A program made the position numbers and the translations under genes. This document shows positions 12,401 to 20,972 of a DNA stretch of 23,334 nt, piece after piece. Every line of letters starts with the position of its first letter. The first letter of the stretch is position 1. The notes beneath the pieces were generated by a model. It saw only the letters and a list, made by a program, of their open reading frames with translations, had not been told where the DNA came from and did no database searches. This stretch comes from Azolla pinnata (lineage: Eukaryota; Streptophyta; Polypodiopsida; Salviniales; Salviniaceae), in NCBI GenBank assembly GCA_037176905.1, contig JBBBWG010002659.1:1-23334 (forward strand), in the 5' to 3' direction.

Positions 12401-13030
12401 ACGGGCTACTGTAGTTGAGCATGATTGAACCAGATGATATAGATCCATTATGCCATATTATTTGTAATTCAATCAGGTGTCAGTGTTTATTATGACAAAA
12501 AATCTCCTTCTTCCACACTACCGATTATAATATTTTGGCGTAATGTTCTCTTACAACCTTTAAATGCTACCTGCATGAGATAAATAAGTTACTACCCGAA
12601 ACCAGAAAGAGCTAATATACTGCAAGATTCTTTTATATGAGGAGTTGCATTTACATGAACCAGAAAGAGCTGATTATATATGGCTAGATGCTTTGTGAAG
12701 ATTATTCTAGATCAAACTGAATGATAACACCTTAGAACCAAGCTTAATACATATACTTATAGATACCTGGATAACATCTTTCTGAACGTTTTTCCTAGGA
12801 TGAAGTACTGTGAGGTTGTTGAGGTTGATTAGTGAAGAGATGGACGAATTAAGTGTAGCAGTACTGTCGCTGCTTCTAGGGTTAAGTGATATGTTGTGAG
12901 TGGTGGACTGATGACGAGATTGAGAAAGCTTGATTTGTTTCACCTCCTTCTTCAATTGGGAATAATTGCAGAAGGCACTCTTCCATTCTGGAACAAGCTG
13001 GCTCTGAAGTTGTTTCGAGAATTTCACCAT
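3473..13030 (-). CDS. PHO1: PHO1-family SPX-EXS phosphate exporter, 14 coding exons, 789 residues
   Basis: This is a predicted phosphate efflux carrier (xylem loading and cell phosphate balance) in Golgi/endosome or plasma membranes. Exons: 13030-12767, 11848-11581, 10278-9888, 9036-8988, 8167-8096, 7999-7870, 7447-7312, 7200-6951, 6420-6316, 6227-6183, 6079-5927, 5682-5404, 5081-4945, 3563-3473. Phases agree throughout, giving 2370 nt including TGA. Seen: the SPX start [46 protein letters not shown] (exon 2); AKILKKYDK then VTGRK (exons 4-5), the SPX lysine face that binds inositol pyrophosphates. Hydrophobic spans begin in exon 7. EXS runs from APLYK and [12 protein letters not shown] (exons 9-10) through [17 protein letters not shown] (exon 12) and RRGHWNFYR (exon 13) to [20 protein letters not shown] (exon 14). 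All introns fit GT..AG except intron 4 (GA..AG). The length is usual for the family. Which PHO1 paralogue it is remains open. Confidence 0.93.
4842..4944 (-). other. Possible alternative 3' end inside PHO1 intron 13
   Basis: If intron 13 is not removed, the frame stays open past the donor at 4944 for about 30 codons to a TAG at 4853-4851. AATAAA follows at 4847-4842. An acceptor-like CAG at 4884-4882 could also splice into the same frame, giving [10 protein letters not shown] and the same stop. Either form would replace the conserved ENEHLNN...VPLPF tail. The true last exon at 3563-3473 is clearly conserved, so this is at most a minor isoform. Confidence 0.35.
8978..8993 (-). other. Non-canonical GA splice donor of PHO1 intron 4
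   Basis: Exon 4 ends ...GATAAG at 8988 and the intron begins GAAAGT at 8987, where GTAAGT would be expected. The protein needs the junction exactly here: exon 4 ends KILKKYDK in phase 0 and exon 5 opens VTGRK in phase 0, as in PHO1 relatives. Using the nearest GT (8983-8982) adds four bases and gives a TGA in exon 5. Confidence 0.8.
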
Positions 13031-13034
13031 AGCT

Positions 13035-13042
13035 GAATATAC
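13035..13042. promoter_or_regulatory. P1BS-like element GAATATAC next to the PHO1 start codon
   Basis: GAATATAC fits GNATATNC, the site bound by PHR1-type phosphate-starvation regulators. It sits only 5 bases upstream of the ATG, so it would be in the leader and not the core promoter. The motif is short and expected by chance about once per 4 kb. Confidence 0.25.
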
Positions 13043-13910
13043 TGTTTCTAGTTAATATAACCACAGATTAAGTAGATCAGAGAAAACAAATATAAATGTG
13101 CGTTGCGTATGTTAGTTATGTGTGATGTTATGAATGGATGTATGTTTATATTGACGATTTTTTTTTGTCTGAATCACTAATCTGGGCCAGGGCTAATCAT
13201 TTTGGCAGTCAAGATAAGAAGCCAAACAGGTTGATTTTACTCTTAATGTACTGAATTCCATGTATAAAGAAAGATTTGGAATGGACAAAATCAAATCAAC
13301 AGACACAAAGAGATTATCAGAAACTCTACTCACAAATCGAACTAAAAAAGAAGCACTTTTAACATGATAACTAGAGGATGATTCACTCGTAGGCTTATAT
13401 TTGACTATTATGCAAGCAACCAAGAGGAGAAAATTCGCAGTAATAAATCAGAAGTGGCTCTGAAGTGGTATGTGATGGAGATGGTGATGCGTTGAGGTGG
13501 TTTTATCATGAACAGTTGAATGCTGGAAACAATGATAAACAGAAATAAGTAAACACGTCGGACCATCCGGTTAACACTAGTGACCTCACCAGCTGTAAAG
13601 GAAATCAGACGTTGAGAAACTAATTTTGTTCTTGTGAGATCTGTTGAAATTTAAGCTGTCTTGCATTAGCTTGCAAATAGAACCCCTGATCAAGAGAAAT
13701 CGATGAAAAGAAATAGTTGAGATACTGAGGTAACATGGAGCCCGAAAATCGGGTTACTGTGAAGTAATCGTATGCGCTGTGGAGAATGGAATGCAATTTC
13801 AAACCTTGGATCGATCAATTTTGGACGACTGAGATCTGTCAAAGGGCACGATTAGCATACATGAACCCGGAGCCTGTCTGCTGCTTTAAGTACCCAGACG
13901 ATGATGGATG
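13043..13910. other. Upstream region of the PHO1-like gene, no other gene
   Basis: This AT-rich sequence probably holds the 5' leader and proximal promoter of the minus-strand PHO1-like gene. Short open frames on the minus strand have no recognisable domain. I saw no second P1BS-type motif here, and I could not place a transcription start or a TATA box with confidence. Confidence 0.4.
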
Positions 13911-14035
13911 ATGCGCGATGAAGACGATGGATGATTGATGGATGACGGACGGATGCAGACGGATGCAAGACGGATGACGGATGAGAAAGATGGTCACGGA
14001 CGATGAAGATGATGAATGATCCGACTATGTTGGTT
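13911..14035. repeat. Degenerate GATG/GACGGATG repeat tract
   Basis: Repeated ATGGATGATGG and GACGGATG words fill this stretch with frequent substitutions. It is the first of a chain of simple repeats reaching to about 14790. Confidence 0.8.
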
Positions 14036-14126
14036 ATCAGGAACGTGCGTGTCTGTGTCTGAGTGGAGGAAGGAAGGCTGTCGCTACCCGTGGCAATATA
14101 ATAGAATCAAGGAGTAGGCTATGGTG

Positions 14127-14154
14127 GAGGTGGTGGTGGTGGTGGTGGTGGTGG
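14127..14154. repeat. GGT trinucleotide microsatellite
   Basis: About nine GGT/TGG units sit in a row. The minus strand reads CCA/CAC/ACC, which creates false poly-His and poly-Thr frames. Confidence 0.9.
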
Positions 14155-14287
14155 GAGCGATGGTGGAAACAAAAGAGAAGGTTTTGAAGGCTGCCAAAAG
14201 GGAAGGCCATACAGACATGTGGACAAGTAAGTGGCCGAGGATGGCACGGTGATACGCTGATGCTGACAAGCAGGTGACATGGCGAGG

Positions 14288-14375
14288 GAGACGGAGACGG
14301 AGACGGAGACGGAGACGGAGACGGAGATGGTGGCGATGGTGCTGATGGCGATGGCGATGGCGATGGATGAAGGAT
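14288..14375. repeat. GACGGA hexamer repeat followed by GATGGC repeat
   Basis: About six near-perfect copies of GAGACG/GGAGAC (14288-14327) are followed by four copies of a GATGGC-type hexamer to about 14367. The plus-strand frame reads a Glu-Thr dipeptide run and the minus-strand frame Ser-Val/Pro-Ser runs. These are products of repeat length and not evidence of protein. Confidence 0.88.
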
Positions 14376-14466
14376 TAGGAATCTGGTCGCCATCATCGCG
14401 CATCCTCGTCCATGACCACACCATCAGGCTCATGGAAGACGAACGCTGTGCCTGGAGGCTGCAGGA

Positions 14467-14507
14467 AGACGACGACGACGACGACGACGACGACGAAGAC
14501 GACGACC
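14467..14507. repeat. GAC trinucleotide microsatellite
   Basis: A near-perfect run of GAC, about 12 units with one GAA interruption. It gives an apparent poly-Asp frame on the plus strand and poly-Val or poly-Ser frames on the minus strand. Confidence 0.9.
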
Positions 14508-14585
14508 GCGAGAGCAGCGGCCGCGAGAAAGAAAGAAGGAAAGAAATGGCGAAGCAGGAAATGGGGGAGTTCTGCAGGTTTTGAA

Positions 14586-14790
14586 CAAGAAGAAGAAGAA
14601 GAAGAAGAAGAAGAAAGAAAGAATTTGTATAGTTCAAAAATATGAAGAAAGAAGAAGAAGAAGAAAGAATTTGTACGAAGAAGAAGAAGAAGAAGAAGAA
14701 AGAATTTGTATAGTTCAAAAAGAAGAAGAAAGAATTTGTATGAAGAAGAAGAAGAAGAAGGATTTGGCTCCAAAAGAAGAAGAAGAAAAT
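14586..14790. repeat. GAA microsatellite blocks separated by a repeated AGAATTTGTA spacer
   Basis: Five GAA-rich blocks alternate with a spacer, AAGAATTTGTATAGTTCAAA or shortened forms of it. The spacer occurs at about 14617, 14665, 14701 and 14730. So the array grew by duplication of a compound unit as well as by GAA slippage. The strand asymmetry (pure purine on plus) is strong. Confidence 0.88.
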
Positions 14791-14865
14791 GTTTGAATTT
14801 TAGTGGTGGCAAACGTTATCTAGATTTGGGTGGGTTTCGAAGCTCCTCCAGAAACTTCTCCAAAG

Positions 14866-14892
14866 AGGTCCTGGGTTCAAATCTCTGTTCGA
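14866..14892 (+). other. tRNA-like box B sequence, possible SINE fragment
   Basis: AGGTCCTGGGTTCAAATCTC resembles the T-arm/box B part of tRNA-derived SINEs (consensus GGTTCRANNCC). A convincing box A at the usual spacing and a defined tail or target duplication were not found. It is a hint only, and not a functional tRNA. Confidence 0.22.
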
Positions 14893-15037
14893 ATCCTACT
14901 TCGAATCGATTCGTAAATTAATCCCACGTTGATAGCGCTGCTCAAGTGTCGGCAAGTCTGGATCGTTCGTAGATCTGTAATTACCCCCATTCTTAATCAT
15001 CCGTAGATCCATAATTAACCACGCGTTGCTGGAAGCA

Positions 15038-15059
15038 GCAGAGTTAAATTTAACTCTGC
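15038..15059. repeat. Perfect 22-bp palindrome
   Basis: The half-site GCAGAGTTAAA is followed immediately by its exact reverse complement. Symmetry stops at both outer bases. It lies in the divergent intergenic gap, about 2 kb upstream of the PHO1-like start, in a region with no supported gene. Confidence 0.9.
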
Positions 15060-15311
15060 CAAACCCCTTGAAAAGATCTCAAGCCAAACCGTTTAAGAAA
15101 AAACTCGTGCTTGCGCCATTTTATCCCCGTTAAGGCTTTGACCGGTTTAGGCCAAGCGGATTTAAGCTGACCCGGTTCAGGCTCAAACCAATTTACAAAC
15201 CTTACATAATCTTGATTCGAGATATACAGTTTCTTGCGAGGAAAAAAGGCACTTAACCGGCAAGCTCAAGCCAATCTGAGCCCAACTGAAACTAGCTAAC
15301 CAATCTCAAGC

Positions 15312-15350
15312 TTGAGTCAAGTCAAGCCAAGCCAAGCCAAGCCAAGCCGC
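15312..15350. repeat. CAAGC/CAAGT pentamer tandem repeat
   Basis: Roughly six to seven 5-base units (CAAGT then CAAGC) sit inside sequence rich in AGCTTGAGCC-like words at 15120-15390. Such GAGCC/AAGCC-rich sequence is common in decayed plant transposons, but I found no element borders. Confidence 0.75.
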
Positions 15351-15604
15351 TTAAAACTCGGTTAAACGACTCAGTTTGGGCTTGAGCCAAGCCGTTGATG
15401 ATACCTAAGATTCAGACTCCTCGCGGACAAAATGACGTATATGTTGCACAACGCTGAACTCATCGCCACAGACGCAGTGGAGCACTGAACTCGTCCCGAG
15501 AACAGGAAAAAAGAAGCCCGCAACCTGCTCCTGATTCCATTCCAACACCCACCCGTGCACGTGTGCAATGTGCACCCTTTGTGTATGATGATGATCTGCT
15601 TCAG

Positions 15605-15625
15605 TCGATCGATCGATCGATCGAT
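15605..15625. repeat. TCGA tetranucleotide repeat
   Basis: Five TCGA units in a row (GATCGATC...). The run is self-complementary and may form a short hairpin. Confidence 0.9.
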
Positions 15626-15739
15626 ACCCGCACCATCACGTCAGCTAATCTTGGACGGAGAGAGCTCGATGTTTGCCCTAATTAGTATGGAGAATCCTGC
15701 CTTAAATGGTCGATGTTTCTGTAGCACATATTTGCGATT

Positions 15740-15932
15740 TTATGTGCTTTTGCTTTCCCACGAAAAATATACTTCGATTAGTGAACAAAATGATTCTAAC
15801 AGCACATCTTGGTGATTCGGTGTACTTTGCTTTCCCATAAAAATGTTATCGAACTAAAGGATTCTTCAGGATCCTGTATACTTTTTCCTTGTCCATAAAA
15901 TGTATACTTCGATTAGTGAACTGAATGATTCT
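15740..15932. repeat. Degenerate tandem repeat, three copies of about 67 bp
   Basis: Three blocks begin TGTGCTTTTGCTTTCCCA (about 15742), TGTACTTTGCTTTCCCAT (about 15820) and TGTATACTTTTTCCTTGTCC (about 15876). Each ends in a GATTCT word. Copies 1 and 3 share TATACTTCGATTAGTGAAC, 135 bp apart, while the middle copy is more diverged. No coding function is seen. Confidence 0.75.
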
Positions 15933-16657
15933 GCTACCAATTCTGAGCTTATGCAAGACATCTTTGGAGAACAAGAAGATGTTTCGCGATAGATGCTGCC
16001 GTATTGGTTTAGGGATACAGAGAATGAGCGAGTTACATCGTCTCGGAGCACAACGAATGCGTGATATTGTTATTTTATGCTGTTGATCTCGGGCCACTTT
16101 GGTGCGGGAAGGCACGCATCCTTTCCTGTGCGAGTGAATCCTCGTGGGAGACAAAATGCCAGTCTGCGTGATCGACGAGCAAAACAAATCAGATCCAATT
16201 TCCCTTACAGCCTTTAATTAATATAATGTCCATTTACGATCGCGATCGATCTTCTGATCGTGTTCGTAATCAAGCGGGGGAAAGAACAAAAAAACGACAT
16301 TACGTGCATGATCGAACAAGTTCTTTGTAGTTGTCATTGCCGATTCAACACTGGAAGAGTGGATGGGGACCACTTAATCCAACGGAGAACTCGGAATTCG
16401 TATGTGATTCATAGCCATCTTACTTAATATTATTGATCGGGCAATCACTGACCAATCCAATCCGTACATTCGATTCGACATCAGTACACAATATTCTCCG
16501 ATCGCTCGATCAGCTTGTATCAATACACAGGCATCTGTCTGTTCCTCTGAATGCATGCAACTTGTAACCTACTTCTTGTTCTTCTAAGTTGTTTAGAGTA
16601 TGGGGCGCTTTCTTCTTTAACGTACGTGTGTCATAAGCTTCGACTGTGGTAGGCAGC

Positions 16658-17215
16658 ATCTTCCTCCCCGCCCAAAAAATGCCTAACAAAATTATAAATG
16701 ACATTTTAGTGCCTTACCAAAATTAGAAATTAAAAATTAATGTCTGGTTTAAAGATTAACGCTCGATTAATTGATTCATGCCAAATTAAGTAGATTCTAG
16801 AATTTTAACGCCAGTTAATTGGATGTAGCAAGGGAATCGATTAGGGAGGATGAAGAATCGATGAACACGAGAAGAGATAGATCAGATGGGATTCGTAATG
16901 TAAATGCTAGAATCGATTAGCGAGAAGTGATTTAGGAAATAGCAGTCGTAAGGAGGGAATAAAATCAATTGGTAGGAAACAATTAGGAATAAAATCAAGC
17001 AGTAGGGAACGATTAGGAATAAAACCGAATAGTAGGAAACAATTAGGAATAAAATCGAGCAACAGGAAATCAAATCAACTGACATTATACTAACGGATTA
17101 ATTGGTAATTTTTAGCGGAAGATAAGACTACGCATCAATTTGTAAAAAATTCTGATCTTAGCAGGCGTTAAAAGGCAATTTATGGTTTTGTCAGGCGATT
17201 TTTTGTCAGGAAGAT
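16658..17215. mobile_element. Non-coding inverted-repeat element (MITE-like), about 560 bp
   Basis: The left arm reads GCCTAACAAAATTATAAATG from 16681. The reverse complement of the right arm, from 17196 inwards, reads GCCTGACAAAACCATAAATT. The match continues inwards through TTTTA..GCCT and AAAT.AGAAATT-like words for about 60 bp at roughly 70% identity by eye. Outside this, ATCTTCCT at 16658-16665 mirrors AGGAAGAT at 17208-17215. No transposase frame is present. I could not identify a target-site duplication, so the exact ends are unsure. Its interior carries a 30-bp minisatellite. The right end is about 110 bp upstream of the kinase-like open frame. Confidence 0.6.
16951..17070. repeat. 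30-bp minisatellite, four units, inside the inverted-repeat element
   Basis: Four exact-length 30-bp units each match AATTAGGAAT AAAATCNANY plus AGTAGGAAAC with a few substitutions per unit. The first unit is the most diverged. The minus strand reads a 10-residue Leu/Ile-rich peptide repeat, which follows from 30 being a multiple of three and is not taken as a gene. Confidence 0.9.
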
Positions 17216-17361
17216 AAACCCTAGGGGTACGGTTGGAGATACGAATAAAATACGTATCCATGCATGTAACCGTATGTGTCATGCGGTTGTATGTATGTGC
17301 ATGCGCATGGTGCATGATGTTTAAGCTTTGAGATCTAACGAGCCAAGGCGCCTGTTGGGCA

Positions 17362-17384
17362 CTTCTTCTTCTTCTTCTTCTTCT
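17362..17384. repeat. CTT microsatellite in the kinase leader
   Basis: About seven CTT units lie about 200 bp upstream of the first Met of the kinase-like gene. Pyrimidine tracts of this kind are common in plant 5' leaders, and this suggests transcription begins upstream of it. Confidence 0.8.
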
Positions 17385-17585
17385 CCGCCATCGCTAGAGA
17401 TCAGAAGGGGGAAGGAAAATGCCCCGCGTACAGGGAAGGTAAGCAATCCTCACGCTTCTATATTTGATGATTTTGGCGGGACAGATGGGAAGACACCGTT
17501 TCTGAAGTATACCCCGCCCCTCCTCCTTTTTGGTGCAAGCCCATGGTTTGAATCCGTGGAGACCTTTAGAGAGCTTGATCACGAC

Positions 17586-18833
17586 ATGGTTCTCGCTTCT
17601 TCTCGCATGGTCTCTCAGGGAAACGGCAGTAAAGCAAAGAGAGTTCGCAGATTCAAGATCGACGACATAGAGTTGGCTACATGCCATTTCCACAAGAGTT
17701 TCTCACTCTCAAACGCTGCATTCACTCAAGCTTTCAGAGCACGGATCTACGATGGCTCCTTGGTAATGATAAAGAAATCATGGTCCGGAGATAGGTATTG
17801 GGATGGACAGCTCGGGTTACAAAATGAACAGAAAATACTGTCTTCTTGTAAAGGGAAATACCTTTTAAACCTCATCGGTGTTTCGGATGACACGCCAGAA
17901 AGAATCCTAGTGTTTGAATATGCTCACAATGGTCTCCTTTATGATGCATTGCATATCAAGGGGCATGGTGCGATGAATTGGCCTACTCGGATTCGGATAG
18001 CCCATCAAGTAGCCATTAGTATCAGAGGTTTGCACAGTGCAAATGCGCCAATTATTCACCGAGATGTAAAATCAGCGAATATTTGGATTGATAGCAATGG
18101 AAATGTTAAGCTCGGAGGATTTGAATTTGCTATTCGAGCTTCAGACATGGGTTCTAATTCTAATCGTCCTATAAAAGCCATGTCATCAATGGATCCAGAC
18201 TATCAATCCATGGAGCACTTATGTGCTAAGACAGATGTGTTCTGCTTTGGAGTGTTTTTACTGGAGATAATAAGCGGGCGGAAAGCTCTAGATATGGGCC
18301 ATAATCCTCCCTTTGTTGTGGACTGGGCGTTGCCAATCATTCGCAAAGATAAGGCTATCTTATTATGTGACCCAAAGATCAAACCACCTCCCCAAAACCT
18401 TAAGATTATACTAGATATGGCAAGAATCGCTATGCGATGTGTGAACTCATTGTGTTGGAGAAGACCCACCATGGCAGATGTTGCAGAAGAGCTGAAGATG
18501 GTAAGCTTAAAGTTTCTTTCGTCCTCCACAAAGAAAAGATCTGAATGGGGCGTAAACAATATGGAGACACTTCGACATCACACAAGTGCATTGCCAAAGA
18601 CAGCTAATAATAGTGATAGAGCAGGTGTTCATGCTCAGCCTCATCCTGAGCATATCCACAGATTGAATGCAGAAGAAAGCTCGCTCCGATCTCATCGTCC
18701 GAGCATGCTCTTTGGATTGCTTGCACCGAAGCCTATTCCAAACAGGGACATGCTGCAAGTATTAGATGATGCCATATCCAAGAAACAAAGGGAGCCTCTA
18801 CTCCCACCACATCTCAGACATGAACACGTTTGA
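17586..18833 (+). CDS. Receptor-kinase-like Ser/Thr kinase homologue with degraded DFG motif (probable pseudokinase)
   Basis: From the first Met this is a 415-residue protein with no signal peptide or membrane span. It resembles the cytoplasmic At1g28390/At3g51990-type kinases, related to CRINKLY4-type domains. Numbered from that Met: RRFKIDDIELAT (21-32); a P-loop region with no GxGxxG; beta-3 lysine MIKK (K63); QNEQKIL with E81; IHRDVKSAN (157-165) keeping Asp160, Lys162 and Asn165; then KLGGFEFA, where DFG should be, reading Gly178-Phe179-Glu180. SMDPDYQ, KTDVFCFG (Asp217) and RRP (292-294) complete the fold. The loss of the Mg-binding Asp and of the glycine loop suggests weak or no catalysis. 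The tail after about 310 is polar. The frame is open from 17325 but has no earlier Met; a donor-like AAG|GTAAGC near 17437 suggests a leader intron, so the start is unsure. Confidence 0.85.
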   Translation: MVLASSRMVSQGNGSKAKRVRRFKIDDIELATCHFHKSFSLSNAAFTQAFRARIYDGSLVMIKKSWSGDRYWDGQLGLQNEQKILSSCKGKYLLNLIGVSDDTPERILVFEYAHNGLLYDALHIKGHGAMNWPTRIRIAHQVAISIRGLHSANAPIIHRDVKSANIWIDSNGNVKLGGFEFAIRASDMGSNSNRPIKAMSSMDPDYQSMEHLCAKTDVFCFGVFLLEIISGRKALDMGHNPPFVVDWALPIIRKDKAILLCDPKIKPPPQNLKIILDMARIAMRCVNSLCWRRPTMADVAEELKMVSLKFLSSSTKKRSEWGVNNMETLRHHTSALPKTANNSDRAGVHAQPHPEHIHRLNAEESSLRSHRPSMLFGLLAPKPIPNRDMLQVLDDAISKKQREPLLPPHLRHEHV

Positions 18834-20972
18834 ACCCTAAATCCCAAACCACATACATCCTGAAAGAAGTAAAAGATGCTGAAGCTACGGCATCTATTCA
18901 ATTGAATGAAGGTATCATAATTTACCGATTCACGTGATTTGGAAAAAGAATGTTCAAATATACCTGAATTCTATCATTCATTGCTCTTGTATGCATAGAT
19001 AAATCTGTCATGGTATGGACTCTTTGACTTGGGCTCGGCCACGTCTTCAGGATGGATCAAGTCAACACTCTTTAAGATCTTTTGAGAGGTACAAATTACA
19101 AGCCTTTTTTCCCTCATACATCGGAACAGTCTAGTATGTTTTTATATGTGAATACCAACAGGGCATCATGTCATTGGCTAATCCGTTATGCCAGTAGAAG
19201 CGTTAATGGTATGATCACCAACAATTATGCAGAGGCTTTTCCATGTTTATGCATTCATGATGCAAATACATTGTTCAATGGGAAGAAAATGGTTTTGATC
19301 CTAATTTCCTCAGGTTTTGTTGACATCTACAAAAATCGGATGCAGAAATGCATGAAATGTGCTCGATGGTGGAGAGTTTCTGAAGATGCTTGATCAGGTC
19401 ATTTTCCAAGGGTAAATAATGCATATATGTTGAGATAATTGTATGAATCCTGTGCCTATTCTACCGAAATGAAATGTGCCAGTTTTAGGTGATTTGATGT
19501 TTCTTCTTCTTCTTTTTGCAGGTTTCATAACTGGTTAATAATTTTATTGGCAACTAGTTAATGGAGGGGCCAGTCTGTATTATAGCCAGCAACAAGTTTG
19601 CACATTGTCAAGGAAGACAATCTTGTTGAACTAGTGGTCATTAGTAAGTGGCATCAACTGGGAATGCTTGATTATACATTGCTGGGTTTTTCTCCAGCTC
19701 GCCTGAACACTTTTTTTCATTGTTTCTTGGAGCCCCACTGATAAATGGGAAGACGGACAATCTCAGTGTAATTGCCCTAGGAAACACACATAACTGAAAT
19801 GAAGTAAATAAATTGCTCGAATAGTGGGTAGTTTCTTGACAATACAGAAACTAATGGATGTTTCAGAGATTTCGTCTACATCATGAATACACACTGTATA
19901 ATTTTATGGAAAGCTTGTGAGGAGCCGACTGCAATCAGTTCATATTAGCAGGTTTGATGCATCTCACATTACAGTGTAGATTACAGTGAACCTCACAATG
20001 CGAAAACATATAAATAGAAGTACTCTCAATGATGATGGAAATGATCAACTAGGCAATGGAGCCTTTGCTCTTTTTCTGAGCTCAGGCGATGCATCCAGGT
20101 TGCTACTCATATTTATTTGTTGAATCAGCTTTTGTTGAACATGTTGAACTAGATTTTAGAAGTGTCTTTCTCCTCTACTTGAATATCTCTTCGACTTGCA
20201 GCACCATTATGATTGCTTACTATTTCCCTTACTTCCTTGTGATCTACTACTGCTGATTGATTATACTTTTATCAACTAGAAGGTCGTAACGTGCAAATCA
20301 TGGCTGAAATGTCTGAAATGTTTTTATATGTTATTCATCGAATTATGAATTATGGAGGCTCCACCCTTGAACTTATCATGATCTGCAAATGATAACAGTA
20401 GTTCCAACTTCCTGGTGTATCATGTTGCACAAGATTAGGTGTGTCAACCATTTGGTATATTTGTCAAATGTAAGGAGTAAAGGGCCTCTTGAAATGTGGG
20501 TTGTGAGAATATGTACGAGAAATTCTAGATTAAACGCAACATCAAGCCCATTGATTTCATCGCAGTTTGTATGTACAACCTCTCCTTTCGGTGCACACAA
20601 ACTATACAAAACCGTTTCATGATCATCTGCTTGAATCGAATTGCATTGCGCTGGTTCAACATTGACAAATTGTATTGCGTCGATGATGGTTAATCAGCTC
20701 ATGGTGTGGGTGTGTTCTTATCTAAACGAAGCATCTACAGAATCACTCCAGTGCTTCGGATGATCATAATAAAGCGAACGGCAGAGCAAAGGTATTTGAT
20801 GAAGTCACGCTTGCAACGAAATGCGCTCAATCGGTACGCTGATTCCATCTACGATTACCGACAACAAGTTTTACGTTGTAATCGTTGCAATATACGATGT
20901 TAAGTGTATATCGGTGCCATTGTGTTTATGATTAGCCTTAGACATTATCTTGGGCTTGTAGGCCTAGAAGCA
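18834..20972. other. Kinase 3' flank and intergenic region, no supported gene
   Basis: The first part is presumably 3' UTR. Near 19500-19521 a pyrimidine run ending in TTTTTGCAG looks like a good plus-strand splice acceptor, so a 3'-UTR intron or an unannotated transcript is possible. A 103-codon plus-strand frame ending at 19393 and two overlapping 77-codon frames near 20376-20622 have no recognisable domain and AT-rich random composition. Nothing else is supported. Confidence 0.45.

Noticed and set aside
14866-14892. A tRNA gene
   Set aside because: Only a box B/T-arm-like word is present; no cloverleaf, anticodon arm or acceptor stem could be folded.
14037-14921. Several overlapping frames of 60-199 codons with poly-Ser, poly-Asp, poly-Pro, poly-Glu or Thr-Glu runs
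   Set aside because: All arise from the GGT, GACGGA, GAC and GAA microsatellites, which leave many frames free of stops.
16882-17085. Minus-strand frame with a 10-residue Leu/Ile repeat resembling a membrane protein
   Set aside because: It is the translation of the 30-bp minisatellite; no family similarity.
18499-18510. Splice donor ATG|GTAAGC inside the kinase frame
   Set aside because: The frame continues open for 110 codons with no matching acceptor needed; treated as chance, though a spliced isoform cannot be excluded.
19082-19393. 103-codon plus-strand frame downstream of the kinase
   Set aside because: No ATG at its start, no recognised motif, composition like random intergenic sequence.
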